DNA from: Arctopsyche grandis
Lineage: Eukaryota; Arthropoda; Insecta; Trichoptera; Hydropsychidae
Length of the DNA: 64,000 bases
Reading direction: 5' to 3'
NCBI RefSeq assembly: GCF_051622035.1
Contig: NC_135356.1
Location: 18,837,685 to 18,901,684 of the forward strand
This document shows positions 24,005-35,700 of the stretch, piece by piece (the first letter of the stretch is position 1; every line of letters starts with the position of its first letter). A program made the translations under genes and the position numbers. The notes below the pieces were generated by a model. The model had not been told where the DNA came from and did no database searches. It worked only from the letters and a program-made list of their open reading frames with translations.

Positions 24005-24357
24005 TATATGTATAAATTTATATCGTAAATTTCCATTGGGTTAATTATTTTTCCTTCACAGATACATATGTACAAATGTGCGAATAATAACAAAAGTGGT
24101 CAAGTCAAGAAGACTTTTTTTTTTTTAATTCATAAGTTTACCGGAGAGATAAATTATTACTATGTACTATTTGAAAAATCATCGCTCTGTTACCGTAACA
24201 AACAACATAACAGAATTAATGTAAATATTGAGCGAACGTTATCTGGTAGCCAATAATAAATAATTCATTCATCGCTGTGTTTAATAAATATACGTATGTA
24301 TAAATCAGATACCAGACGCAAAAATAAAACTCCACAACTTACATACATATGTAAATT

Positions 24358-24462
<105 letters not shown>

Positions 24463-24988
24463 TGTATGTACATACATTAAACTGACCCAAGCTTTGAAGG
24501 ATGAATTTGATTTAATTTGTTAACGAGCAAGTCCAAGTCTTGGGGGATAACTTTAAATTAATTTTCTTCAGTTTTTTATACAAACAACTAAATATTATGT
24601 ATGTACATGCGTGCTAATTATATGTTTAAGAACAAAATGTTTTAACCAATTAAAATAATATACATACGTAGCTACATATGTAGGTACATACATAGACATA
24701 TATGTACATATGTTCAAAAATTAAATATTTAAATCTTAAAAAAAAACCTTTATTTTTAATCATCGCTGCATATAGTCTAGGTATTCTGTTAATTAATTGA
24801 TGGAAGTGTGACGCTCCATATGGACTTATGATGTTTCTGGAGACGATTAAAAAAATCGCCAATAGATGTCAATCGAAGGATTTAGGTTATTTCATCATAC
24901 AAAAGTTCAATTTGAATTATATACATATGAGGTGATTGAGGTAACCAAATCAAATTTTTAAAAGTTTTTTTCTTTTGCATACAACTGA

Positions 24989-25390
24989 GCCAGCAGTATG
25001 GCTCGGTGGTTGCGTTTATGTTTAACCCCGAGAGGTTCCGTGCTAATCTTTAATACTGCTGGTTAAACTTAGATATTTGTGACTCCAAGTGGATCGTTTC
25101 TTATCAAAGTATGCCAATTTATCTGATTTTCATTGTAACGGTTCCTCAAATTGGCAAAAAATCATACTACCTGCTGTAACAAATATCTAAACTTGATTTA
25201 TGTACAATATGTAAAAATATATGTACACGTCTAAGTCTTATTCAATTAATTTTTAATTTCGTGTTCGTCAGCCTCTCGAAATACAGTGATTTATGTAATA
25301 AAAATGCTGCAATGTTTGTAATTAATTGTATAGGAAGGCGCATTGGGGTCTACCTCCCGGGCCTTCCTCGTATATATCTATGTAAAAAAT
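24989..25390 (+). mobile_element. tRNA-derived SINE, uninterrupted copy
   Basis: The head is GCCAGCAGTATGGCTCGGTG with a damaged B box, followed by TACTGCTGGTT, TTGTGACTCCAAGT, ACGGTTCCTCAAA, TTCGTGTTCGTCAGC and the tail GGAAGGCGCATT..GGGCCTTCCTCG. It is about 400 bp with an A/T-rich end. It serves as the reference for the broken copies in this window. Confidence 0.78.
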
Positions 25391-25856
25391 AAAATTAGGC
25401 TGAAAATTTATATTTGTATTCTTGTCTTGGGTAAGTTTCCCTACATTTGCGCTCAAATTGTATCGAAAATGTTTTCATGGGCGGTATGTTTGATCGTATA
25501 TGTTTCATTATCGAATTTTGTTTTTATACTTTTTATATTCCTCAAATACATAGATTAAGTCATGGGATGGTCACAACCGAATTTTTCTTTTATTGTCATG
25601 AACTGTTTCAATGTTATCTCAATAGGATAATAAAAAAAAAAAAGTTCGAAACGTAAGCTGGCTTTAGGACACAGTGTTGACATTAATGTGTCAATTCGTC
25701 GAGCGTACCTTTGAGCCCGCTTTGAACTTTGGAATATATACATATGTATGTACATACAAATAGTAGAAATTGCAAAGATATTTTAAGAGTATAGCGAAGG
25801 CGTATTTTAAAAATTGAATTGAAAATATCAGGTACATCGATATATGTATGTATATG

Positions 25857-25985
25857 CAGTGGTGTAGTCGGGCCAGGTCGCCGCTCTGGCACTTAAATTG
25901 ATATAAACATTGTTTTTCGAGTACAATTAAAAAATATTTTGACTAAAATTTCATATCAAATTTTGTATTCCAAATATAATATCGA
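25857..25985. mobile_element. End fragment of a hAT-type element
   Basis: It begins CAGTGGTGTAGTCGGGCC and matches the reverse complement of 30600-30717. The other end is not seen nearby. Confidence 0.55.
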
Positions 25986-26795
25986 TATCAAACAAATCTG
26001 TTATAACAGATTGTGGAGCTAATATGATCAAATTTGTTAGAAACCGAAATAGATGAAGAAAACCAGAATATTAATTATGAAAGAGATTATGAAGCAAATG
26101 TGCTACCTTCCATTGAGAACAATACTTAACAATTAGCAATCAAAGATTATATTAACTATTCAGATTTAAATAAAATTATATTTAAAGCTCGCGAGCTGTC
26201 AATCAACTTATTATATATAATATCATAAATATCAATTAATATTTGATAAAACATATTTTAACAATTTATACATATGTATATATACAAATAAATTGAGAAA
26301 AATTAAAATGCATTGAAAAAACAATATTAAAATAAAAATAAGAGAGCAAAAATAATATATACAAAAAAAAAGTTATGTAAATGGAGAAAAATTAGAGGCT
26401 ATAAAATTTTCGCTTATTTTTTTTAAATATTTGGTCCATCTTATTGTTGAACTGTTTTTTATTGGTAACTTAAAAAATAATTATATTTTGCTTTGTTGGT
26501 ACGTTATTTTAGTCAAAATAAATGGTAAAATATTCGTTTTTAAAATTTATTTTATTTTATTTTTGGTATATTGTTTTGCGGAATTTTTTATTACAAGTTT
26601 TCTCCATAGTAAAAAGAAAATTAAATTTTAAAACAAAAAAGTAAGAATTAATTCATTACATTACCATTACCATAATGTTGTTTACGCCACCTTATGGTAA
26701 TGTATGTATGTTTCGTGTCCTTATACAAGAACAAAAAGAAGAAGTTGCTGCTGTAAGAATTTAAATTTAAAATAAAGTGTATTTGCAATTCCCAG
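25986..26795. other. AT-rich stretch just upstream of the first visible TRPA1 exon
   Basis: No exon is supported. The TRPA1 residues that normally precede the first ankyrin unit are not found here. A short acidic open stretch near 26037-26128 lacks a convincing splice context. Confidence 0.5.
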
Positions 26796-29700
26796 GCAGC
26801 GGAAAATGGAAATTTTGATGAATTCAAAGAGATTTACATAGCAGAACCGACACGTCTAGCTTTTTGCGACTCTAAGCAAAAAACTGCCACTCATTACGCA
26901 GCAACCAAAAACAACGTCAACATTCTTTTATTCATACATCAAGTTAGCAAAACAGGTAGAGCATCCTAACTCTAATAACAAATTAATAAAAAAAATCATA
27001 TTTTAACATATAATTTCAATGAAGAAATGAACAAGCAAGATAGCCTAGGCAACACACCTTTGCATCTGGCGGTCGAGAATGATGCGATCGAAGCCATACG
27101 GTTCCTGCTCGAAATGTGAGTGTTTCAAATCCGAAATGCACGTTTCAAAAAAATGTTCAATGGTTCTAATGATTTCAATATTGAAGTCCTGTAGATACGA
27201 GCGTTCTGAATGAGAAGAAACAAGCACCAATCCATCTCGCTACAGAGCTAAATCGTGTGGAAACCCTGCGCGCCATGAGCCCCTATCGTCAGGTCATAGA
27301 TATCCAACAAGGTGGTGAACACGGAAGGTCAGCTCTTCATCTTGCTGCAATTTACGATCACGAAGAGTGTGCCACTATTTTAGTAAGTCAAATATTTTAT
27401 TTCATATGTAAATGAAAAAATACTGTACGATATTACCGAAACCGGTTCTACCGGGTTTTGTCCGAAATTCGACTTTCAGTACTACCATTAACAAGGCTGC
27501 GCCTACCATGTGTATAGGGGTGGTTTCAGACTAGCGTTTTATACGCGCGTATAATCTCGTTTTTTGAAGTGCATGTAGGCGCGTATAGGCGCGTCGTTTT
27601 CCATACGCGCAACTCGTACGAGCGTAGATGCGCTTATAAGCTCGTATTATCCATGTTGATACTAAATCACCACTACCGGTTCGAGCAAAAACGCCGGAAT
27701 AAGCCCGTGTACGCAAGTCCGATCTTTTGAAGCGCGAAATGTAGCGCGCGTGTAAGCGCGTATGCCGAAACGACGGTATACGCGCAGAAAAATACGCTAG
27801 TCTGAAACCGCCCTAAATGTGTGCAACGCACTCAAGCGGCCCGACGAAATGATGGTCGAAAAAAATATATTCCTTAAAAAATACCAAACAAGACATCGTA
27901 CTTTTTAAAATGCATTTAGATTGTCTTGTTGTAAACTTGTGGATTGCTGTTCCAAGATACAATTTGTATAATTTGGGGAAATAACGGGATAGCAGGTATA
28001 GTTTCGGTCTGCATAGAGTAGTTGTATTTCTTCAAGGATGTTGAGTATTGGTTGGTCAGAACAATGTCCTAGATGTGGGATTGGGGCTAAATACACTATA
28101 TTTTCATGAATGAACATGAAAACGTTCTGTCTCTCTTGTCATCTGGTTCTGTTCAAAACTAAACGTTTTGGTTTTCTGTCTGTTTTTTTGGTTAATTTTT
28201 ATTGTGATTAAAATTTTCAACACTGTATTTATCACAAGGTAAGATTTTTACACTACTCGCATGCACTTCATTTTTACTTTATCTATGTTTTTATTAATAT
28301 GATTTAAGTTTGAACACAGGCGGCCGAACTCTTAGGCGCGGCCCTGACTAGTAGCACAAAATAGACTACCGGTAGTACCGAAATATAAAAATTTCAATTT
28401 TACGTTAGTTGAATTGTTTTGAATTTTGAAGAAAATTCTATCGGCTAGTTTATATGGATTAATCGAAAAATGAGTCAACACTCAACATTATTTTTGACCT
28501 GCTATTCAAAGGAGCCAAATGTATCATAAATTTAAATTTAGATTAAGTACGTTGAAAATGTAATACCTGAGACATATTGGTTCGGTGATTATTTCGCACA
28601 TGGCGATCCCGCACACGTTACTAAAATCTCGATCACGGAATATTCGGCACACGAAAATTCTACCCCCCGAGAGTCCCAACTCAAACAATAACACTAATGA
28701 GAATTCAAGTGCCAGATATTCAAAATTCACTAATTGTAGATATCAGAATTTGGAGCAAGTCCACGACGGCCGTGCAATAATGGCTACTATCCGATCCACG
28801 AAGCAGCCAAAAACGCTTCCTCGAAAACCATGGAAGTGTTTCTTCAATGGGGTGAATCCGAAGGTTGCAGCAGGGAGGAAATGATATCTTTCTATGATTC
28901 AGAAGGGAATGTCCCTTTGCATTCTGCAGTACACGGAGGAGATAAACGCGCTGTGGAGCTTTGTCTGAAATCTGGAGCCAAAATTTCAACCCAGCAACAC
29001 GACTTATCCACTCCAGTTCACTTGGCGTGTTCGCAGGTACATACTTGGAAATCATAAATCTCGAATATTGACATTATTTTTTTTAATATCGACATATGTA
29101 TTTGCAAAATTGGGCCAGTAATTTCTATTATCTTTAGTGTTTAGTTTTGCTATCGTAACATTTTGTTGTCCACCAGTGTAGAACTTGATGGGGACTTTGT
29201 CCAACTGAGTTGCCGAGTTTTTGAATGTGTAATTATTTTTTATGTATACAAATTGATTCCAGGGAGCATTAAATGTTATAAAACTGATGTTCGGAATGCA
29301 GCCATCGGAAAAAATTGCGTGCTTGATGTCGTGCGATATTCAAAAGATGACACCGCTTCATTGCGCAGCAATGTTTAATCATCCTGAAATCGTTGAATAT
29401 CTCATAATAGAAGGATCGAGCATAGATCCACTTGACAAAGAAAACAGATCGCCATTGCTTTTGGCTGCCACGAGAGCCGGATGGAAAACTGTTCTAACTC
29501 TGGTAACAACATACATTTCAACTTAAAATGATTGCTTTGTTCAATTTATACTCGAAATTAGTGTTTGAAAGTAGTATTATTATATTATACATTTAATCAA
29601 TATCGTTGTTTTTATAGAAAAAGTCATTAAATATTTACATATATATACATATGTACACACATACATATGTACGATTACGATTAAAGCTTATTTTCATAGA

Positions 29701-32700
29701 GTACGTGCATATGTATATTTTAAAAAGCTTTTTAGTATTTTTAGATATTATTCTATGTACATAAGTAGTAGGGATCCCAAATATTCGTCGACTTCAACAA
29801 TTCGAATATCGAATAGTAAATCAACAGCTATAGTTTTGGAACTATTGAAAAGTATGTATAAATGTTTTAGATACGTTTAAATGCTAACGTCAATTTGAAA
29901 GACATGAACAGCAGAAATGTGCTACATTTCGTAATCATGAACGGTGGACCACTTGAAGACTTTTCCGATTTATATCACGTAAGTAAATTTATAATTAGGT
30001 ATATATGTATATATTAACATCTTTTTGGATTACAGATGAAGGCAACAGGTGTTAACATGTCAAAAGACATTTCTCACTAACATAAATTTGTATGTATGTA
30101 CATACATAAGTATTATCAGTGGTGTAGTACTAAATAAAAAAGAACCAGATCGGTGTACGACCCCCCTCCCCGCTTTTTTCCTTACTAAAAAAAAAATTGT
30201 ATCCTAATATTGGTAGTCCAAATATTTATAAAAAAAATCAAATAATAATTAACAAATATTCTTACTTGTTGAAATTATGATGTATTTTTTTTATATTTTA
30301 TAAAAACTTCCATAATTCATCCTCTTTAACATCTTTGATTTTGCAAAACCCGTGTTTGTATGTCAACAGCAATATTTGCTTTTAACAATGCTAAAACCAT
30401 GTGTACATATGTATACATATGTCAAAAAACTATAAAATTTTGAGATGACTTTGAGAAGCTGAGTACCCTCATTTTATCTATCCTCAAGTCCGTATGGTTA
30501 ATTGTTCAAATAATGTTTTCATTCGAAGTTTTGGTTGGTTTTAGATAAAAAAGCCAATAAATTTCATTAAACGTCCTTTAATGAAATTTATTGGGAGTCT
30601 GCTCACAATATTTGGAATACAAAATTTTATGTGAAATTTTAGTCAAAATATTTTTTAAATGAACTCGAAAAGCAATGTATGTATATATGGCGGCAACCTG
30701 GCCCGACTACACCACTTTGTATAATATACTGTAGATAAATAGTAAACTTTTTTTTCATGAAACACCCGCCTTCACAGTATGTCAATAGAAGTATTAAAGT
30801 TGACACATGTAGAATTGAAATTTGTTGTCTATGAGTGGTCTATACTTTATATTGTAAGGTTTTTAAACAGTTGCTGAATGAAAAAGACAACATCGGATGT
30901 TCTCCATTACACTACGCCAGCATGGAAGGACACGTACGCTCCTTGGAGAATCTGATACAGTTGGGTGCTTGTATTAATCTGAAGAACAACAAAAACGAAA
31001 GTCCTCTTCATTTTGCTGCCAAGTGAGTGCTCACTTTGCACTTTATTATTTTAGACTTTTACCCACCCGAGTCCATAAATGTTTGACTTATGAAGCTTTT
31101 TTGTTCAGTATTAAAACAATATTATAAAAATTTCTAAAATTGTGCAGGTATGGACGGTTCAACACGGTGCGTCAGTTGTTGAACTCAGAAAAGGGAGCTT
31201 TTATCATCAACGAAAGTGACGGAGATGGCATGACTCCGTTGCATATTGCATCGCAACAGGGTCATACGAAGGTGGTGCAATTGCTGCTGAATCGTGGTGC
31301 GTTATTGCATCGAGATCACAATGGCCGTACACCGCTGCATTTGGCTGCCATGAATGGATATACGCACACCGTGCAACTATTGCACTCGGTGCATTCGCAT
31401 CTGATTGATCAGCCGGATAAAGATAAGGTAGATTTATTAACTTTGTCTAATTTATATGTACATGTATACATTTCACCTTCAATATTTCAATAAAACTTTC
31501 TCAAGTCAGCCGTTTGGAATCAAGTAGAGGTCAAGTCTGCGAACAAATCGGTATATTATATACCGGTCTCCGTCACGGGCCCGAATGTGAAACGCCCGAA
31601 AATGCAAATATCGGAAGGCAAACATCGAAAATCCAAAGATCTTAAGTCGAAAGATCAAAAAAATGGGTGCATGGTAAACTGTACATACTCACTTAATTTG
31701 CGCGAGCAGGATACAACAGGAACAAGAGGAACAGGCTTTTCCTCCCGTATTCTGCGCGCGCACATTGAACAAGGCTGTATGACAAAAAGAGAGATAATTT
31801 CACCGCATGCCACTCATATATATTGTTACGTAAGGGTGGGTGGAGGATCCAAGTCAAAAGCCAACAGTCGTTTCACAGCATTTATTGATGATTCAGGAGA
31901 TACACGTATTGCCAGTGTTCAGTCCAGAATGACATGATATCGCCTACGTACCGCCTTATAAGGGGTAGATCTCTCAGGACGTCTAATCTGTTTACCTACT
32001 GTATAGTCACGTATTCGGATATGTATTCCCACGGTATGAGAAGTGCAATCATTGTTTAGCTTTCATGCACATGCACAGCTTGTCGCTAATCCCTAAAACC
32101 ACTTACACCGGTCTCACGGTCTCTCAGGACGTCTAATCTGTTTACCTGTTGTATAGTCACGTATTCGGATATGTATTTCCCCGATATTGGGTCTCCCCGT
32201 ACCGATTCTGAGAAATAACTAATAACGGTCATTGTTTAGCCTAAATGCACTTAAAGTCCAGATATAATCTTTGGAAGTAAGTGCATGCATTTAGTTAACC
32301 GATAACAGATATCCGTTGGTCTAAGTACAATTCGCTCAATCCACGGCGTACGTAACATTGCCTCCCTCTTAGGTCAAATCGTCCCGATTGACCAACAAAT
32401 CATAACTGATAAATCTACAGTAGTTACATTTATCTCCGATATCAGCCACAGTTACATTTACAATTACAGCCGTTATCTTTACAGCTACAATGGAAACAAT
32501 GACATTTAAATTCTACTACCGTTACCTTTACAATTCTAATTCTGTTACAGTTAGATTAACGTCACCTTTACAATTGAAACAATTAAATTAAACCTTCGTT
32601 AAACTTCAATTTACGACACCTTTACAATGTAAACAATTACGTTAAACTTTCGTTACACTTCAATTTACGTCACCTTGACATTGGAAACAATTACATTAAA

Positions 32701-35700
32701 CTTTCGTTACACTTCAATTTACGTCACCTTTACAATGGAAACAAAAACATTTAAAATTTCGTTACACTACGATTTACGTCACCTTTACAATGGAAACAAT
32801 TACATTAAACTTTCGTTACCCTTCAATTTACGACACCTTTACAATGGAAACAATTACAGTTATATTTCTAATCCCCTAAAATTAGTCATCCGATGTTCTA
32901 CATTTGGAAATCAATATTTGTTAGCTCTTCGGTCCAAAATTTTCTCCCGTGGTTGGTCCATGTTGCTCGTATCACCAAAGTCCAAATTTGCTATGGCAGC
33001 CCCGTATTCCTGTCATGTGGCCCAGCATCCTGCTGCAGACCAACGTTCAACCCAGAACGTGCTCCAAAGCCATGTCCCACAAGAATCGCTTCCATCCTCA
33101 CAAAAGTGACTTGGCCCTCGTGTCACCATCGTCCAAATTTGCTACGGTGGCCCAGTGTTCCTATGTCATGTGGCCCAGCATCCTGCTGCAGACCAACGTT
33201 CAACCCAGAACGTGCTCCAAAGCCATGTCCCACAAGAATCGCCACCATCCTCACAAAAATGACGTTTGACCCTGGAAAATGTGCACCCCTCAGTCTGCCA
33301 CTCTGTTGGTGGTGCTTCTTTTCCGTTCCCTTGACCCTGGAAAATGTGCACACCTCAGTCTGCCACTCTGCTGGTTGTGTTTCTTTTCCGTTCCATTGGC
33401 CTTGGTAAATGTGCACCCAACAGTCTGCCACTCTGTTGAATGTGCTTATTTTCCGTTCCATTGACCCAACTGAAATCCATTTCTTTCTGATGTATTTTCC
33501 CGTTACATCTGCGAGATGATCTAAACACTGCTGCAACTGTCCATGTATTTTTTCAGGTACTCGTGTTTCCACTAGTTTCCAACTAGATTTTTTTCGATGT
33601 TGACGTATATCAATTGTTCCGCTCTCTCTCGTTGAAGTCGCGATCTGGCGTTTCTTCGGTTTCAAATGCCCTCACGTGGTTGATCCAAGTCGCTCGTTTC
33701 CCCAACGTACAAATTTGTTGCTGTGGCCCCGTCTTCCTATCATGTGGCCCAGCATCCTGCTGCAGACCAACGTTCCACCCAGAACGTGCTTCCGTTGCCA
33801 TTCCCTCTGAAGCGATGCCTCTTTCCTCCCAAAAGTGACTTGATTGACTCCGCCGACTGTCCAACCAACATTTATCCAATCTGATAAATGTGCCTCTCTG
33901 CCGTTGCATGGTTCCGATTGAATTCCATTTCAATCCTTTTACTTTCCGACTCTTCCAATTAGACTCGACTAGTTTCCAATTAGATTTTTTTTCAGTTTGT
34001 TGACATCTGCCGTCAACAAACAGTTGAAGGGAATAGTGGCTTGTAATCGACATCTCTCAGTTGTAGTCGATCTCCACTCCTCTTCTGACGACGATGCTTT
34101 CCCGTGGATCGTCGTCACCAACAGCCGCTAATTCTTGGTACTTGCGGCGTAAGTGGACCGGTGAACTGCCCTCGTCCCGGTCGCCCTTTGGATGACTCTG
34201 CAATTGCCGGATGCTGCTCTCCGATGTTGCCCTTGACAACGCCTCAAGTTGTCCTCTCCCGGCAGCACTTGTACGAAACCTCCCGTTTCGTAACCTCCTT
34301 CCGTCATCTCGATGACTTCTTGGCGGCCACCGCCGATAATGTCAAAGTCGAGTTGCAGTGATAACTGCAATTCAACAACCGAATATGTGATGACCGATTC
34401 TGTGTGTTGCAGTGAAAACTGCATTTTTTTGTTTCGTGTCTCCATGGCTCGAACTCTCTCCTACAGCTCCCGAAGATGGCTTCGCTGTAGCTTCTCTTCC
34501 TTCGCTGGTGACTTTGTTCCACGGCCCATCTTGGATCCCACTTCTGACGACCAGTGTTGCGTCGGGGTGGGTGGAGGATCCAAGAAAAAGGCCAACAGTC
34601 GTTTCACAGCATTTATTGATGATTCAGGAGATACACGTATTGCCAGTGTTCAGTCCAGAATGACATGATATCGCCTACGTACCGCCTTATAAGGGGTACA
34701 TCTCTCAAGACGTCTAATCTGTTTACCTACTGTATAGTCACGTATTCGGATATGTATTCCCACGGTATGAGAAGTGCAATCATTGTTTAGCTTTCATGCA
34801 CTTAGCTTGTCGCTAATCCCTAAAACCACTTACACCGGTCTCACGGTCTCTCAGGTCGTCTAATCTGTTTACCTGTTGTATAGTCACGTATTCGGATATG
34901 TATTTCCCCGATATTGGGTCTCCCCGTACCGATTCTGAGAAATAACTAATAACGGTCATTGTTTAGCCTAAATGCACTTAAAGTCCAGATATAATCTTTG
35001 GAAGTAAGTGCATGCATTTAGTTAACCGATAACAGATATCCGTTGGTCTAAGTACAATTCGCTCAATCCACGGCGTACGTAACAATATTATATATACATA
35101 GTACCGTTTACCATGCACCCTTTTTTTTTGATCTTTGCCTTCCGATATTTGCGTTTTTGGGCGTTTCACTTTCGGGCCCGTGAGATAGACCCATTATATA
35201 CATATGTATGTATGTCTCTAACAATTTATCGGTCGTTGTTGTTTTTCAAATAACAACAATTTGTCAGCCAACATACAAATCAAAACGATTTGATCAGTCG
35301 GGTGATTCATAATCCATAGTTATGGCATTAGTTTTTTATCGATATGATTCCGAAATAACATTTAACAAAATATGTCTTTTGTAATATATGTACATATGTA
35401 TCTAGCTACAATAAATGTTGTAGCTAGACATCCTGCAAGAGATTTGTTCACTGACAAATTATCTATAAATGTTGCTTATTGGATGATAATATCGCTATTC
35501 TGTCGGTGTGTCCGTAATGTCACCACTATTTGAAGTATGATTGATGTACAATAAAATTTATGTACAATTCATAAATGTCTCGTTAATTTGCGAGTTTTTC
35601 AGTGTCTCGTAATTCAACGACTTGTAATAAAAATGCTGCATTTGTAATTGGCCAGGAAGGCGCATTGGGATTTACCTGTAAGGCCTTCCTGGTATATATG

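Larger units (their letters stand above)
31824..35084 (-). mobile_element. Non-autonomous LTR retrotransposon (Ty3/gypsy-like), minus strand
   Basis: Two direct LTRs of about 530 bp begin TGTTRCG and end GTAACA on the plus strand and are flanked by a 4-bp duplication ATAT (31820-31823 and 35085-35088). On the minus strand the primer-binding site follows the 5' LTR by one base (TGGTCGTCAGAAGTGGGAT, 34535-34553), close to the 3' end of insect tRNA-Leu. A purine tract AAGAGGGAGGCAA (32358-32370) abuts the 3' LTR. The 2.2-kb interior has no reverse transcriptase, integrase or protease, only a gag-leader-like start and tandem repeats, so it must depend on a relative in trans. The order-level call is inferred from duplication length and primer. 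Confidence 0.83.
31563..35192. mobile_element. DNA transposon with 8-bp target duplication, host of an LTR element
   Basis: Inverted ends share CACGGGCCCGAA, GTGAAACGCCC and GCAAATATCGGAAGGCAAA (31576-31625 against 35135-35185). Both sides are flanked by ATTATATA (31555-31562 and 35193-35200). The octamer is low complexity, which weakens that point. Between the arms lies an LTR element, so the original DNA element would be only about 360 bp, a MITE. Confidence 0.68.

Noticed and set aside
27905..28117. A 70-residue minus-strand open frame in a TRPA1 intron as a gene
   Set aside because: It sits in a nested repeat insertion and shows no domain. It may be a transposon fragment, but I could not assign it.
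29163..29378. An open frame starting before TRPA1 exon 5
   Set aside because: It is a different frame overlapping the true exon (29263-29502), which continues the TRPA1 ankyrin sequence in phase.
33123..34053. Minus-strand open frames of 147-180 residues in the LTR element
   Set aside because: They run over tandem arrays, show no protease, reverse transcriptase or integrase motif, and are not recognisable as gag.
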